Shown here one piece after another: positions 38,300-50,151 of a DNA stretch of 64,000 nucleotides. The position numbers and the translations under genes were made by a program. The DNA is taken from positions 62,001 through 126,000 of the forward strand of contig QLIY01000215.1 of the NCBI GenBank assembly GCA_003260075.1. The letters are read 5' to 3'. The DNA is from Phallusia mammillata (lineage: Eukaryota > Chordata > Ascidiacea > Phlebobranchia > Ascidiidae). The notes beneath the pieces are model-generated. The model saw only the letters and a list, made by a program, of their open reading frames with translations. It searched no databases and was not told where the DNA came from. Numbering within the stretch: position 1 is the stretch's first letter; every line of letters starts with the position of its first letter.

Positions 38300-39612
38300 A
38301 AAAGTAATTGTAATTTACTCATACCGCCATCTTACGGAATATAACAAAATTGATAACAAACACATGGCAGCGGTGTAACTCATCGAGTACAAATATGAAA
38401 AATGGAGTAACCTATCAAAGGTGATTATTATTTTTTTAGAATCATATTAAGTTGTATCATAGTTGGGTTTTTCCCAAGAAGTTTGTCGGCTTTAAGTCAT
38501 CGAATTTTAAATGACTTTACGAAATAAATTTTGTCCATGATTAACATTTAAACAAGCCTTTTGTAAATCTAAAATTAACTGAAGTCCTGTTAAATGTGTA
38601 TTTATCAGCATTTCCCTTTCTTTGCCTTTAAGACCAGTTCGCTAAATGACCAGGAGCGCGCTGTTTGGGTAATCAGGTACTTACAAAAGAGTTTCTGGCT
38701 CGTAAAATAGGCCTTTCTTTGGGTGGCACAAGTGACGAAAGGTTCGGCTATACAAGTATTTTATTAAAAAGATTTTATAGTATTAATAAGCTGCACCGCC
38801 TAAATTAAACCATTGGGCGGTTTTTGGCTTCGGTTGGTGAGCCGTTTTTGCAGGTTTCTGGCCGTTTCCGAATTAAGGAGGCAGATTTGATATAAGACAC
38901 ATCTACCAAGGTGTACGTGTTTTGACGAGTGATTTGTGAGTTTCAGTGGAGTCATTACACCACGTCGACAAAGGCAAATATATAAAACTAAGCCTTTGAA
39001 TGTTTGGCGTCAACACCATTTGTTAGTTCAGTTCTCTAACTCTAACAATAGTTGTGCCCTACGCATTTAAAAACTACTAGAATTCAGAAGTGATTACTGG
39101 ATACACTGTTTGTGCGCTTATTTTCACATGTTAAAGACTGTATGAAGACACATGCTTATATGGCGCATCAGAAGTACCGTTTTAATATAGGTTTGTAAGT
39201 AGCCTAACATGTTGAAATCGTTTCCATCAATTTTGTTAAACAGCATCATTGTATATGACAATAAGAAACAGCTTTATTTACAAAAAACAGCATCACTAGT
39301 AAGGTTATAACTTTGTCAAGCGTGCAAAGCCAAAGCCTAATCAAAGTGCACTCAATATTTAAAACACAATTTTCTTAAAACAATACAGTGACAGATAAAA
39401 AAACAAGTGCAGCATATCACATTATAAAATCGAATATCTACCAATAGAAGACAGTTGCTAGTCTTAAATACTATTAAAATTTCAAGCTTTTCTATTTTCA
39501 ACTTTTTCCAAAAGCAAGTTGTACTTACTGATTTAAAATCAAATTATTGTGGAATATGATTAATTCAACACTTTTAGTCACCGTTAAAGCGACAAAAACG
39601 TGATAAACAAAA
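38300..39612. other. Intergenic region, nothing recognised
   Basis: No supported exon. It precedes (in transcription terms, follows) the 3' end of paralogue 3; a reverse-strand AATAAA at 39273-39278 could be its polyadenylation signal. Confidence 0.35.
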
Positions 39613-41823
39613 TCACAATAACTCGTTAGTTGTGCGATATGTGTAGGGTGGGGGAGCTTCGTTGCCCGTTTCGTAGGGCAAATATATGTTCTTAAAGGCG
39701 TTGCCTTTTCCAGATTGTGCCTCAGCGATCTCTTGGTACGTTGGTGGATAGTCTGGTGGCCGAACAGGCTGGTAATGACAAAAACGGTTACAAGATAGAA
39801 ATTGAGTGACTATGGTTAGGAATTGAAACACGTATTCTTAATTTTAAAGGATATGTATGGATGTGAAGTGTCTGTTTTTAAGGCAAAAGTTTAACGCTTT
39901 AAGGAAAGGAAAGTCGTTTTGTGTAAAACGATTCATAAGAATATCTTCCAAATTGCTTGCTCTCTACGTGTTTTGAACTTTGTGATATTGTAGCATTTTT
40001 CAACAGCGTCGTTTAGCTGAACCAGTAACAATAAAAGTATTACATTTTCACATGAAAAGAAAACGTTGTTGTTGTGGCGCCATAGTTCCAACGGTTTATC
40101 AAAACATTGGCTGAACGTGCGTCGTCATACTGAATTTAATTTTGTTTTTCTCTGTAAAGTGTAGATGCGCTTGCTATAAAACTTCGTACGTTGTTTTTAG
40201 ATGTTTTTATTATTTTATGTAAATAATTGGTCCCCATTGGCTCGAAATGCGTCCTTTTCTTCTTTGAGTTGAATTAATTTATTCGCTTGGTGAAAGAACA
40301 CATTGCGAATTTATAACTAATAAGCGCAATTTTGACAAACGATTGTAGCGTTGTACAACACCTGTGTGTAGACAACCTTACTATGAATAAAATTGGTCCC
40401 AACATTAAGTTTGCATCCGTCTACTGTAAGCAGGATAATACACTTAAAACGATGCACGTTTAATTCCTAATCCTGGCATTTGTTGCCGTTTTAAGCCAAA
40501 AAGTTTTTGTTAAGTTATTGTACCTGCGAAAGTGTTGGGTATATGGTATTTTCGGAATTGCTGGGAGTTGCGTTAAGAGCAATCGTAGTGTGTCGTGTGG
40601 TTCTGGAAGAGTTTCCAACTCGCCTCCGATGTTTCATTTTCGATTTCTTGCACCAATAAGTCACGCACCCGCTCAAGATCATTAGAGACAGACCAAGAAT
40701 AAACCAAAAGTCTAAAAACCGGTACAAGTAGTGTTAACCTCCTTGCGAATTTAAACCCCTCACAAATCACAATTAAACATTACAACCAAACCCTTTATCA
40801 GACGATCCACAGAAATAGCAAAACAACAACTAATGAATTGATAACATGACAATCAGCTTCTAACCCATTCTTAAATCATAGCCATATAACTTGCTACCTA
40901 ACCGACACATATTGATTTACTTCAAACACAATTCGGCGGTTTGCAAGTAAAAACGAGATTCAAAATTTGTGTAACATTAACTGAATTTGTCGCCCACTAA
41001 CGATATTAAACGACAGGTAAATTTGCAACAAATTGTTATAAGTTAAAAAGGGCCTAATTTCATCTGGTTTGTCCGAATTTCAATGTTATGTTACATGTTT
41101 TACGGTTGAGGTTTAAACCTTAAAATTTGAACAAAAACAAATGAAACTTACACCATCTTGCATACCACCGCCAGTAGTAACAACACTTGTCTCCGCAACA
41201 GTAAGCCGCTTGACTGAAAAAGTCTAAAATGCATTTGCGAGGGTTAACTGACGGGTTCAATCAAATATTTTCACATCAAAGTAGAGTTACCTTCACATCT
41301 GTCGTCATCATCGTTGTCATTGCATTGTCGCCGATTGTTGTGTCTGGCCTGAAAACAAAAACGAATGCGGTGAAATAAACATGTTCTTATGGATGTTTTC
41401 AACTGAACCCTGTGTCGTTGAGGCGAGTGATGTGAATTATGACAAATCAAAATCATTTACACCATCTGGAAGCTTTACTAAACTTGCAATATTTTGCAGA
41501 CAACGTGGCTCGTATTTTATAGATACCACAATTAGTCCATTTATGACGTTTTGCATTGGTGAAAATGATAGTTTGGGCATTCATTTCATGCAATCAAAAA
41601 GTTCGGTTTCGGCCCGAACTTTTTTTAAAATTCGAAACATCGAAAAACAGCGTATTCGGCCGAAAGGTTTCGGCCAACCGAAACTTCGGTGCATCACTAA
41701 TTAGAAACAAAGAAAAAAAATAACACCAATACAGAAAGCCTCACGATGACTTACCAATGCTGAAGCGGCTTGAATTATCAAAGGCAATCCTAACTTCCAA
41801 ATTATGTGTTCTAATGTAATCAT
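39613..41823 (-). CDS. STMC6-type (WBP1/VOPP1-like) membrane protein, paralogue 3, three PPxY motifs
   Basis: Exons (minus) 41755-41823, 41291-41348, 41152-41223, 40524-40711 and 39613-39768 encode 180 residues; phases 0,1,1,0 as in paralogue 1. Order: signal peptide (1-23), an ectodomain with an Asp-rich loop between two cysteines (C-N-D-N-D-D-D-D-R-C), YCCGDKCC, then W-Y-A-R-W-Y-F-W at the membrane edge, a transmembrane helix (about 67-87) and a basic stop-transfer. RWYFWF closely resembles the start of the VOPP1/WBP1 helix. The cytoplasmic tail carries PPDY (133-136), PPTY (137-140) and PPPY (168-171), the arrangement of WW-domain ligands such as WBP1 and VOPP1. Likely role: endosomal or Golgi adaptor recruiting WW proteins. 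A truncated hAT MITE lies in the intron between 41348 and 41755. Confidence 0.82.
41390..41699. mobile_element. 5'-truncated hAT MITE in intron
   Basis: Matches the right three quarters of the element at 17777-18204, including the terminus TTCGGTGCATCACTA. The left terminus is missing. It contributes an open frame on the plus strand that is not a gene. Confidence 0.8.
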
Positions 41824-42787
41824 TTTCAGAGTAAGTTATTAAAACCCCTACAATAAACAAGCATAAAGTATAACATTATTTTGAACCGTTAGTAGGCATA
41901 CTAAATCGTAATCCTTGATATTTTTCCACAAATCTACACTCTTAGTCATACTCTTGCTGTTGAAAACTTAGCTTTGTTGCGACTCCAAAACAATCACAAC
42001 GATGACACTTTTATTATTTAATGTTGGAATACACTCTCATACATCATAATGAATTTGTTGTCAATAAAACTAGTGGGCAGATTTCGTAAATGAAAGCGGC
42101 AAACAAATAATCGTGACACAACAATGTGAGAAATTCTGTTTTAACTCAAGTCTAAACTCTAAACTAAGTAAACTCTTACACTGAAAAACTTGCCTTGTCA
42201 TTCAGCTCCCCTTTCTTCAATTGCTAGCGTTAAGTTATGTGTAAAAGTTTCCAGAACTTAAGCGCTGCTGTTTTCAGAACTACCCCGGCTATAGGGCAAA
42301 CAGTGAATACATTAATCTTTGCCTGCCTTCGTTTTGTAGAAATAGTAATTTTTCAACAACCGGGTCTGTGATCTGAAGCATAGAATTAAATTTCCTGTTG
42401 TCCATCTTCGATACAAATGACAACCCTTGTTTACTTAAACTCTGCATCAAACTGTGCACCTTTATGCAATAAAATGTGCACAAACGTATAAAAAACAATG
42501 CAGAAACTCTCCAACACATATTAACCCACACCAATTTTTGCACGCCAGTTTTTTTAAGCGATCACTTAAATGTACATCACAAGTATACAAAGCTTTGTCC
42601 CAAATCCGGTTCTAGTTTCTGTATGACCAGCTTCCAAGACAACAATACATGATCAAAAACAACATAGTTCACCAAGCGAATAGCTAGTTACTTTATCATC
42701 GATAATAAAACAAACGCTCGATTTTCGGCACTGTCAACCTCACAATGAGTTTGCAAATCTGTTCCAAGTCCCGCAGACAATGCGCGT

Positions 42788-42805
42788 CACGTGGGAGTGA
42801 CGTCA
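42788..42805. promoter_or_regulatory. E-box and CRE pair
   Basis: CACGTG (42788-42793) and the palindromic CRE TGACGTCA (42798-42805) are 4 bp apart, about 970 bp upstream of the start codon of paralogue 3. Possible enhancer or promoter element; no transcript start can be assigned. Confidence 0.3.
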
Positions 42806-44222
42806 CGCAATGGTTTTATTGTCAGGCAAACGGGAGGGTTTTGTGAGATAGACTGCTGGGCACACAAACATACGAGTCGGTCCCGAAAGCGCTTTGTCCC
42901 CACCGAAATTGAACTAACGAAACCGCATTTAAAATCCGCACAATGGTTGACAATAGAGAAAAAAAGGGCTTTGTAGAGTTCTGACAAGACTTAGCTACGC
43001 CACGAGTGTGTTGGAAACCGAAAACAAACGCATTGCGACTGCGAGCCTATGTAGAATTCACGTTAGAGGACACCACTATATCATCACTGACACCATGCTT
43101 CCGTAGGTTTAACGCGTAATGAGCATGTGACTAATCAAACTACGCACATTGGGCGTCTACGTAAATTTATATTTCGTAGTAATTAAACTAATAGCAGTTG
43201 TAAGCAATTAAACAAAACGCATTTAGTATCACGTATTAGCATTCTGTAAAAAAAGAGTTTCTAAATCATTGTGCGCAATCGGTAATTTTTGTGTGGTGTG
43301 CACTGTTGAGACAAGATTCCATTATGTTCTGAATTTAAGGTTAATGTGACTTCCGTAATGAACCAAATTTGTAAAAAAATCATGTTTGCCTCGAATTACA
43401 CATTTTTTTCAAGAAGTAATTCGTACGTTCGAGCGGTAAATTCGATTGAAGGCACATGAATCTAAATCGGGGCATCAGCACAGCTAGCGTAAGAATACTT
43501 TTAGTTGCTTAAAAAGAAAGGTAAAAGGCCAACACACATTGTTCTTGTGTGAATATACTAAAACAAAGTTAACATTAAGATAAACCAGGGCCTAAATATG
43601 ACGTATGTTAAAATAAAAGCAAAAAAACGAACAGACAAAGCAGTAACGAATAAACTATGTGGTTTTGGAATAAACGTCACTTCTCTCGGCACACAGGTTT
43701 TGAAAAGAGTCACTTCTCTCGGCACACAGGTTAGAGTTTGACAAACCATGACCAGCCCAGCCCCTATACTAGATGCAAAAGGTGCAACACCCCAAAAAAA
43801 TCCTGAACTTTTAAAATTGCCCACTGGATGGTGGATACATTACAGGTCTGGCTGATTCTTTCCAAGTAAAGAATTTAAAAATGATATACAGCATTAATTG
43901 CTAAACCGAATGACGTCATATTTTATCAGATGGGTATGCTATGTTTCTTAAAATAAAGGAAAAGTAAAACTATACGATGCATGGTCAATGCTGTGCCAAT
44001 ATCTGTTTTTCAATTGAGGATCACTCAATGCAAATATCGATTTCATAGCAAAATGTAGCAAAGTATATAATGGATACACTGCATAAATAAGTCACTAAAA
44101 CCCGAAACGTACAAGTAATAATTGCAGAATTTTAGACTTTGGTAGGCCTACCACAGCCTTCTATTATTACAATTTCTCTTTCGATTACACCGGGTTGTCA
44201 AAGGATGGGTCAGTAAGCCGCC

Positions 44223-44365
44223 AGAACGTTTGATTTAGCCGCATGTGGGGATAATAAATACGCTAACTTGTGCATATGTTAAGCTGCGCCCCCCCCCCCA
44301 GAACGTTTGATTTAGCCGCATGTGGGGATAATAAATACGCTAACTTATGCATATGTTAAGCTGCA
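44223..44365. repeat. 65-bp direct repeat joined by poly-C
   Basis: AGAACGTTTGATTTAGCCGC and the following sequence occur at 44223-44287 and 44300-44365, separated by C at 44289-44299, with one substitution. Confidence 0.75.
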
Positions 44366-45222
44366 GACAGTGCACACTGTTTCGACCTATAAGGTGTCAT
44401 CAGTGCAGCTGGTGACGAGAGATCGGCCGCATTGGCTAGTGTAGCCATCAAACGGCACTCCAGTTTGTGGTGAGCAACAGGGTACAACCCCATACATCAC
44501 CCAGTCTGTGCGATGCCACAACTGGGCATACAGCACAAATGAAACTGGCTCACAGTGGCCAAGCAACTGCTTGGGAACCACAGTGAAGTCGGCTCAGTGT
44601 CACAGTATCAATGTAAATAAAAATTGCTTATCATTTATTGGCTCATATGCTTTTACACTGATGCATATGTATTTCCACATTTTGTATTCCTCCATCAAGG
44701 TTTTAACCTCACCAAGTATTCTAGCTCTCTGCTGTTGGCATGTGGATTCCTAAACAACAATAGGTTTCCGCAAGGACTACAATTTCTCTCTGCCACATTA
44801 AATCTTTAAGTCATAACAAAAATTGACTTCCATGGCAACATTTGGGCAAAGACGTGCAACAGTTGGCTGCTTTTCACAAAATGGGAGACTTTTATTGTAT
44901 GGAACAGTGTCCGTACTATTTACAGCCACTGCTGCCTTTATCAATAAAACAACCTTGTTAACAGGAAAACGCCACGTTGCCAAATATTGACAAATCAGGA
45001 AAAAAAGGCCTGATGTAAATATACAAGTATGTTTCTCAAACACTGTGCATTTGTTGAGCGTGTTGATTTCAAAATGCTTCCCTCAAATGGCTTATGGAGG
45101 TCGATTTGGACATATGACCAACATTCGCTCGTAGCTGTATTCTCCTCGTCTGCCCATTTCATAGTAATGGTATCTGCCCACGATATAGTAATGGTATACG
45201 CGATACACAATTTTGGTATGAA

Positions 45223-45452
45223 TCGGAAAAACGCTTTGGCATTCATGTACTCGAAACATTGCCGCAAGTATCGCATCAATTTTGTCGAGAATTGCTGACA
45301 GAGCAGGCGCCGTGATGGTTTGTTTGTCGTAATCCCCCCCCCCTCGGAAAAACGCTTTGGCATTCATGTACTCGAAACATTGCGCAAGTATCGCATCAAT
45401 TTTGTCAAGAATTGCTGACAGAGCAGGCGCCGTGGTGGTTTGTTTGTCGTAA
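45223..45452. repeat. 110-bp direct repeat joined by ten C
   Basis: 45223-45332 recurs at 45344-45452 with one 1-bp indel and two substitutions; the spacer is C at 45334-45343. It creates a false repeat in minus-strand translations. Confidence 0.8.
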
Positions 45453-45753
45453 ATGCGGACGTTTGAACAGCGAGGCAGAAATAGCAATGATGTTAGTATT
45501 TCGTGCAGACAGTTATTTTGAAAACTTATTCCAGCCTTAGTCATAGTTTAGTTTCAACATCTATATGTTAATAGCACAACGAAAGTTTTACAAGCAATAT
45601 ATTTCAGAATTCAATACACTCTGTGGCAAAAACTGTTAGTTAAGTTCGTAGTTTATGAAAAAGTTCGCTAAGCATAAAAACTTTAAAGACGAATTTAATA
45701 TATAAGGATATCAATATTAGTTCAGCTTAAATTTAGTACTAATCCTTTTAAAG

Positions 45754-48246
45754 CAGTGGTTCTTAACCTGGGTTAGTTTGAACCCTTGGGGGTCGACAAA
45801 GCCGTTTCAGTGGCTTGACGAAGGTTCTCAATATTTAAAAAAATACGTATTATATGTTTGGCGATGGGTCCAAAAAGAATCTTCAGTTTCTTAAACACTT
45901 TCAATGTAAACCAGTAACCACTGGTAATGCCTGATTCTTCTGTGACGCGCGCAATAATTTTTATTCTTGTAAGCAGAAAAAAATACAGTTTATTGTTAGA
46001 AGAAAAACTAATTTCTAGAATTATTAGACTACAATTCTGCAATGTCTCCGTTGTTAATTGCCTATTTAGTATGTCGTCTTAAAAGGAAAGTGGTAAGAAG
46101 ATTATGTAAGGTATGATTTTACTTGTGCAACAGAATCAGATGGAACACCTCGTCCTCAGTGCGTTTTTTGTAATAGCAAGTTAAGCTACTCCCAGCAAAG
46201 TTATAAAGTGCCAAACTTGATGATTTGGAGGAGAAGAGGGCTGGATTTGATTCAAATGCAACCTTGCGGATTTATTTCAATTTATAAACCAATTCTTACA
46301 GTGTCATATGAAGGTAGATATTTAATTGCGACGAAGGTAAACCGCACACGATAGGCGAGAGACTGTCAGATGCTCTTCTCTTTAATGGCCAACACTATTT
46401 TGGGAAAAGCGTCTAAAGACAAACTTTCGTTGGTACCGCTATCAAAAGACGACAGTCTCATCTAGATCAGGGCTTCCCAAACTTTTTTGTTCGCGACCCC
46501 TTTTAATCTCATTAAATTTTCCGCGACCCTTTACGGATAATATGATAAACAGTGCAAACGATTAGTTTGTTGTATTTTTTGAAACGCTAAATTTGAGCGA
46601 AAACTAAAAACAACCTACCGGTACTCGGAGTCTACTACTTTACACGTTCCAACACCGATAACTTTTACGTGCTTTGTCTTTAGTTTCTGTCACATTGTTT
46701 TGCAAATAGGCACTTGTCACAATTTCTTGTGGTTTGGACGTTTGCTGTGCGTCGAGAACATACGCAGGTTCGTAAAGGACAATTTGCCGATTTGGCAATT
46801 TTAACAACGATTGATGTTTTAAGTAATTTGATAGGGCGGAAAATAAAAGTAAAAGCAATTCATGTTTCAAATCATGTATTGTTAACGCCTAAACTGAGGT
46901 CACCTGGACAAAATTCAGGCCGTTGCAGTGTTTTGCAAACGGATATTAAACACTGCTTAGAAATCGTAGATTTATTGCCTATTTTTTATTAGAGAAAGTT
47001 ATTGCGCTAAATAACACTATACGTCATGTTTATGCTGCATTAAAATGCCTGTGTATTTCAAAACAATTGCAATTGTTGCGTTTCAACCGACCTCTGTTCG
47101 ATCAATGGCCTGACTACAAGTGCGTTAGCGCTAAGCTGGAAACGTTTTAAAACCGACGTAACTTGAACAAACATGCCATTGTGACGTTATACAAAGGTCA
47201 AGGCCGGGGCTGTGCGGCATCCCCTCACCCCCGTACTCTACGCAAGAGTACTTTCTGCAAAATTGGTACAGCTCTCTGCGACCCCCAGTTTGGGAAGCCC
47301 TGATCTAGATGATTTAAAGAGGAGTCCAACAAAGTTTAGCTTACAACTTGAAGAAACAACCTATGTTGCTAACTTATGCCAACTCTTCGCGTTTGTTTAC
47401 ATCTTGGGATTAGAGGTAGAGGTCAAACAAGAGTTTCTTATTTCTCGAGTACAGCTCGAGAAAACTTCTCAGGCAGTTGATGTGAAAAAAATCGTGGACA
47501 ATTTCTTTACAATGAATGGTCTATTGTGGTTTCATCTGTGATTGAACTCCTGCCATGATAAGCTCGAAGTGTGGTTGAGGGGCTTTGGTGAAGAGTAAAT
47601 CTCCACAAATTACTTTTACTCTGTGCGTCTTGTACCGACACGGCTTTGCTTCAGAAACATTGCCTCCTATGCTTGCTGTAGCTCTGAAAATTGCTATGGA
47701 ACTGTAAATTACATGCGAGGACGCGCCGTCAATCATGGCAAACAGATGGATTCACAATTTAATGTTTTGCTTTACCATTATGAAGTTCACTGGTTGTCTC
47801 GAGAGAAAGTTGTAAGTCGTGTTTTTGCCTTACAAACAGAACTCAATTTCTTTTTTCATTGACTTATTTGAACTTATTTGGTGAGCAACATCACCTCAGT
47901 TGTCAAATGCAAAGATGTGGGATGCTCAGTGCATTTCGAAAGAAATTGCAAGTGTGGCTAAAACGCATAGAAATTGACACTTTCGCCAACTTTTCACTTT
48001 TAGATGAGCTTATAAGCAGCACCAACAATGTAAATGACTAATTAGAGAAGCTGAAGGCAGTAATTGCTGAGCAATTGAGTCTATTGAAAACCTTGTTTAA
48101 GTATTATTACCCTGACCAACGCCAATATCTATCTTCAACACAAGAAATCTAAACACATTTTGCAAATGTTTGTGATATTGGGGATCGACGAAAGGTAGCA
48201 GAAAGTCGTAGGGGTTCGGTATATTAAAAAAGGTTAAGAACAACTG
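45754..48246 (+). mobile_element. Autonomous hAT transposon relic (ZBED5/SCAND3-type transposase)
   Basis: Left end CAGTGGTTCTTAACC and right end GGTTAAGAACAACTG are inverted repeats of the Charlie-like hAT type. Between them are plus-strand fragments of a domesticated-transposase-like protein: a BED-finger part at about 46130-46260 (PRPQCVFCNSKL), a catalytic-core part at about 47380-47525 (frame of LEVEVKQEFL and VDNFFTMNGL), and at about 47615-47860 the HYEVHWLSREKVVSRVF segment that corresponds to the conserved HTEVRWLSKGRVLxRVF block of ZBED5/FAM200/SCAND3 proteins. Stops and frame changes show it is dead. A younger hAT element (46468-47302) has inserted inside. The TSD is eroded (TTTTAAAG versus TTTTGGGG). 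Confidence 0.8.
46468..47302. mobile_element. Nested hAT element with perfect palindromic TSD
   Basis: Ends CAGGGCTTCCCAAAC and GTTTGGGAAGCCCTG are inverted repeats. Flanks are the perfect 8-bp duplication ATCTAGAT (46460-46467 and 47303-47310). 835 bp long, no transposase. It interrupts the older transposon relic, giving relative ages. Confidence 0.9.
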
Positions 48247-48753
48247 TTTTGGGGTTTGGTTTGAATTAAACATGCTAGGTTGAGGCCTAATTTCACATTT
48301 GTGTCGTAGTTTCAACATGGTAAACTTATAATACAGGCTGAGCTTGGGCTTTATTTGCTTTTGCTTTTTGGTTTTTGCCAGTTTTGGGCCAAACATTTGT
48401 TTTTTTATTTCTGTGCGCAGTGTGTTTTTATCTACATTGCACAAAACAATAGCGTTTTCACAGTAAAACGTGTGGAAGTACGTGGTCGGTATGTCTAGAC
48501 AAAGGCGGTTTCAGTTTTCTTTTTGTCAGGATAAACTCGTTAACCTCATACAGCGCAAATTACATATTGAGTATTAAGGCATTTTTGCAATTTAAATTAA
48601 AGTTGCCAAAACCATCCGTAAAAATATCTCAGAAACATGGGCTTCTTTTAAAAAAAACAAATTCATGGCAAAGTTTCTTTCTAAACGACAGATGTAGCTT
48701 TTCAAAAAGTGTGGTAATAAGACAATTGCAGTCACATAAGAACCCACTGAAAG
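48247..48753. other. Putative promoter region of SLC35G-like gene
   Basis: About 500 bp between the transposon relic and the transporter start codon. No distinct core element was recognised. Confidence 0.3.
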
Positions 48754-49892
48754 ATGTCATCTTTGACCGGACTTATTTGCGCCTTGCTTGCTGCGTTGCT
48801 TAGTGCGCTCATGGGATTTCTGGTGAAGTATTTGAAAGAGGCAAGCATGGAGATGGCACTCATGTTCCGTTTTTCGATTCAGTACTTTTTCATGCTGCCA
48901 ATTATGCAATGGAATGGAAGGACTTTTGTTGATGAAAAACCACGATTAAACGTATTGATACCAGTGGTAGGATTGGGCGGAGCATTTTCGTCGTTTTGCT
49001 TTTACCTAAGTCTTAGCTTCTTAACGATCAGCGATGCTACCGTCATTGGTTGGGGGTCCATCGGCTTGATAGGGATATTTGCATTCTTTTTTCTGAAGGG
49101 TAAGTTGAAAAACGAAACAAAATAAACCTTTGATTTTACTGATATAGAATTAAAACACACTATTGGATCGTGTCTTTTTGTTGTTTGGAGTTATGTTAGT
49201 TATTTTACGTGTGAAATACCGTTGATCATCTGCACATAAAAAACAAAACATTGTCCGATTTAGTAATTAACCATAAAAATACCCTAAAAATAGGTACGAA
49301 GTTAATAAAAATTATTTTTTTGTATCTTTGTTTAGAACCATGCGGTTTTGTGGAAATACTTTTTTCTGCCGCGGCCCTAGTTGGGCTTCTTCTCATATCT
49401 CGCCCATCGTTCATCTTCGGACATCAAACACATATTCAAAAAGAAACAAACCGACCAATTGGAATCTTACTTGCCATAGGTGCAATGTTTTTCAACACTG
49501 TTTCTATCGTAGCTTTGCGAAAACTTGGCAAAGACCTCCACTTCAGTATTTCACTTGTGTATCACGCATTTTGCGCAGTCGTTGTAACGATCTTGTCGTT
49601 GTATTTCAGAAACGCTTACGCACTTCCCTGCACTTCTGACGTCATATACATGACGACATCTGGTGTTTCGGGATTGTTATATACAGCATTTTTGACCGTG
49701 GCGCTACAGTTAGAGTCGGCTGGCCCTGTTACAATAGTAACCAGTAGCCAAGTTGCAATTACTTTCCTTCTCGAGTATTTCTTTTTGGGTGTTGTACCTT
49801 CAACGTTCAGCCTTGTTGGCGCGGGTTTGGTGGTGGGCAGTACCATAGGTTCTGCAGCAGTTAAAATGCGACGGGCCAGTAACGAAAACTAA
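48754..49892 (+). CDS. SLC35G-like drug/metabolite transporter (EamA domains), 2 exons
   Basis: Exons 48754-49099 and 49336-49892 join in phase 1 to 300 residues, near the family length. The start ATG begins directly with a hydrophobic helix (TGLICALLAALLSALMGFLVKY). Ten helices are apparent in two EamA-type repeats. The first repeat ends with the ISDATVIGWGS segment and the second with SAGPVTIVTSSQVAITFLLEYFFLG, both typical of SLC35G/EamA carriers. A basic tail follows (KMRRASNEN). Role: multi-pass carrier of the drug/metabolite transporter superfamily; substrate unknown, plasma membrane or Golgi. It faces a decayed paralogue at 50839-51858 with the same intron position. Confidence 0.88.
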
Positions 49893-50114
49893 CATATATT
49901 TACTAATTTCCAAAACTTTCTATTGTAGTAGGGTTGCTTTGTTTTCTGTATTGTAAACTAATTGGAAGACTCCCCTGTTCAAAATTATCAAAAACAATGA
50001 AGCAGTTCTATAATATCAAAAGCAATGTTCGATGCGTAAGATATAGTATTGTGCAAAAAAGAAGATACTGTCGATTTGAGCAGTATTTCCCCATTAATAA
50101 GTTGTGACCCATTG

Positions 50115-50151
<37 letters not shown>

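Larger units (their letters stand above)
42806..45753. other. Intergenic region with small duplications
   Basis: No supported gene. It holds a 24-bp motif repeated at 33-bp spacing (43676-43699 and 43709-43732), a 65-bp duplication around eleven C (44223-44365) and a 110-bp duplication around ten C (45223-45452). A minus-strand open frame 44995-45363 looks moderately protein-like but matches no family known to me. Confidence 0.4.

Noticed and set aside
42289-42543. Minus-strand 84-codon frame
   Set aside because: No domain, signal or consistent splice partners; composition unlike neighbouring genes.
47212-47862. Plus-strand frames as a host gene
   Set aside because: They are broken pieces of a ZBED5/SCAND3-type transposase inside a TIR-bounded element.
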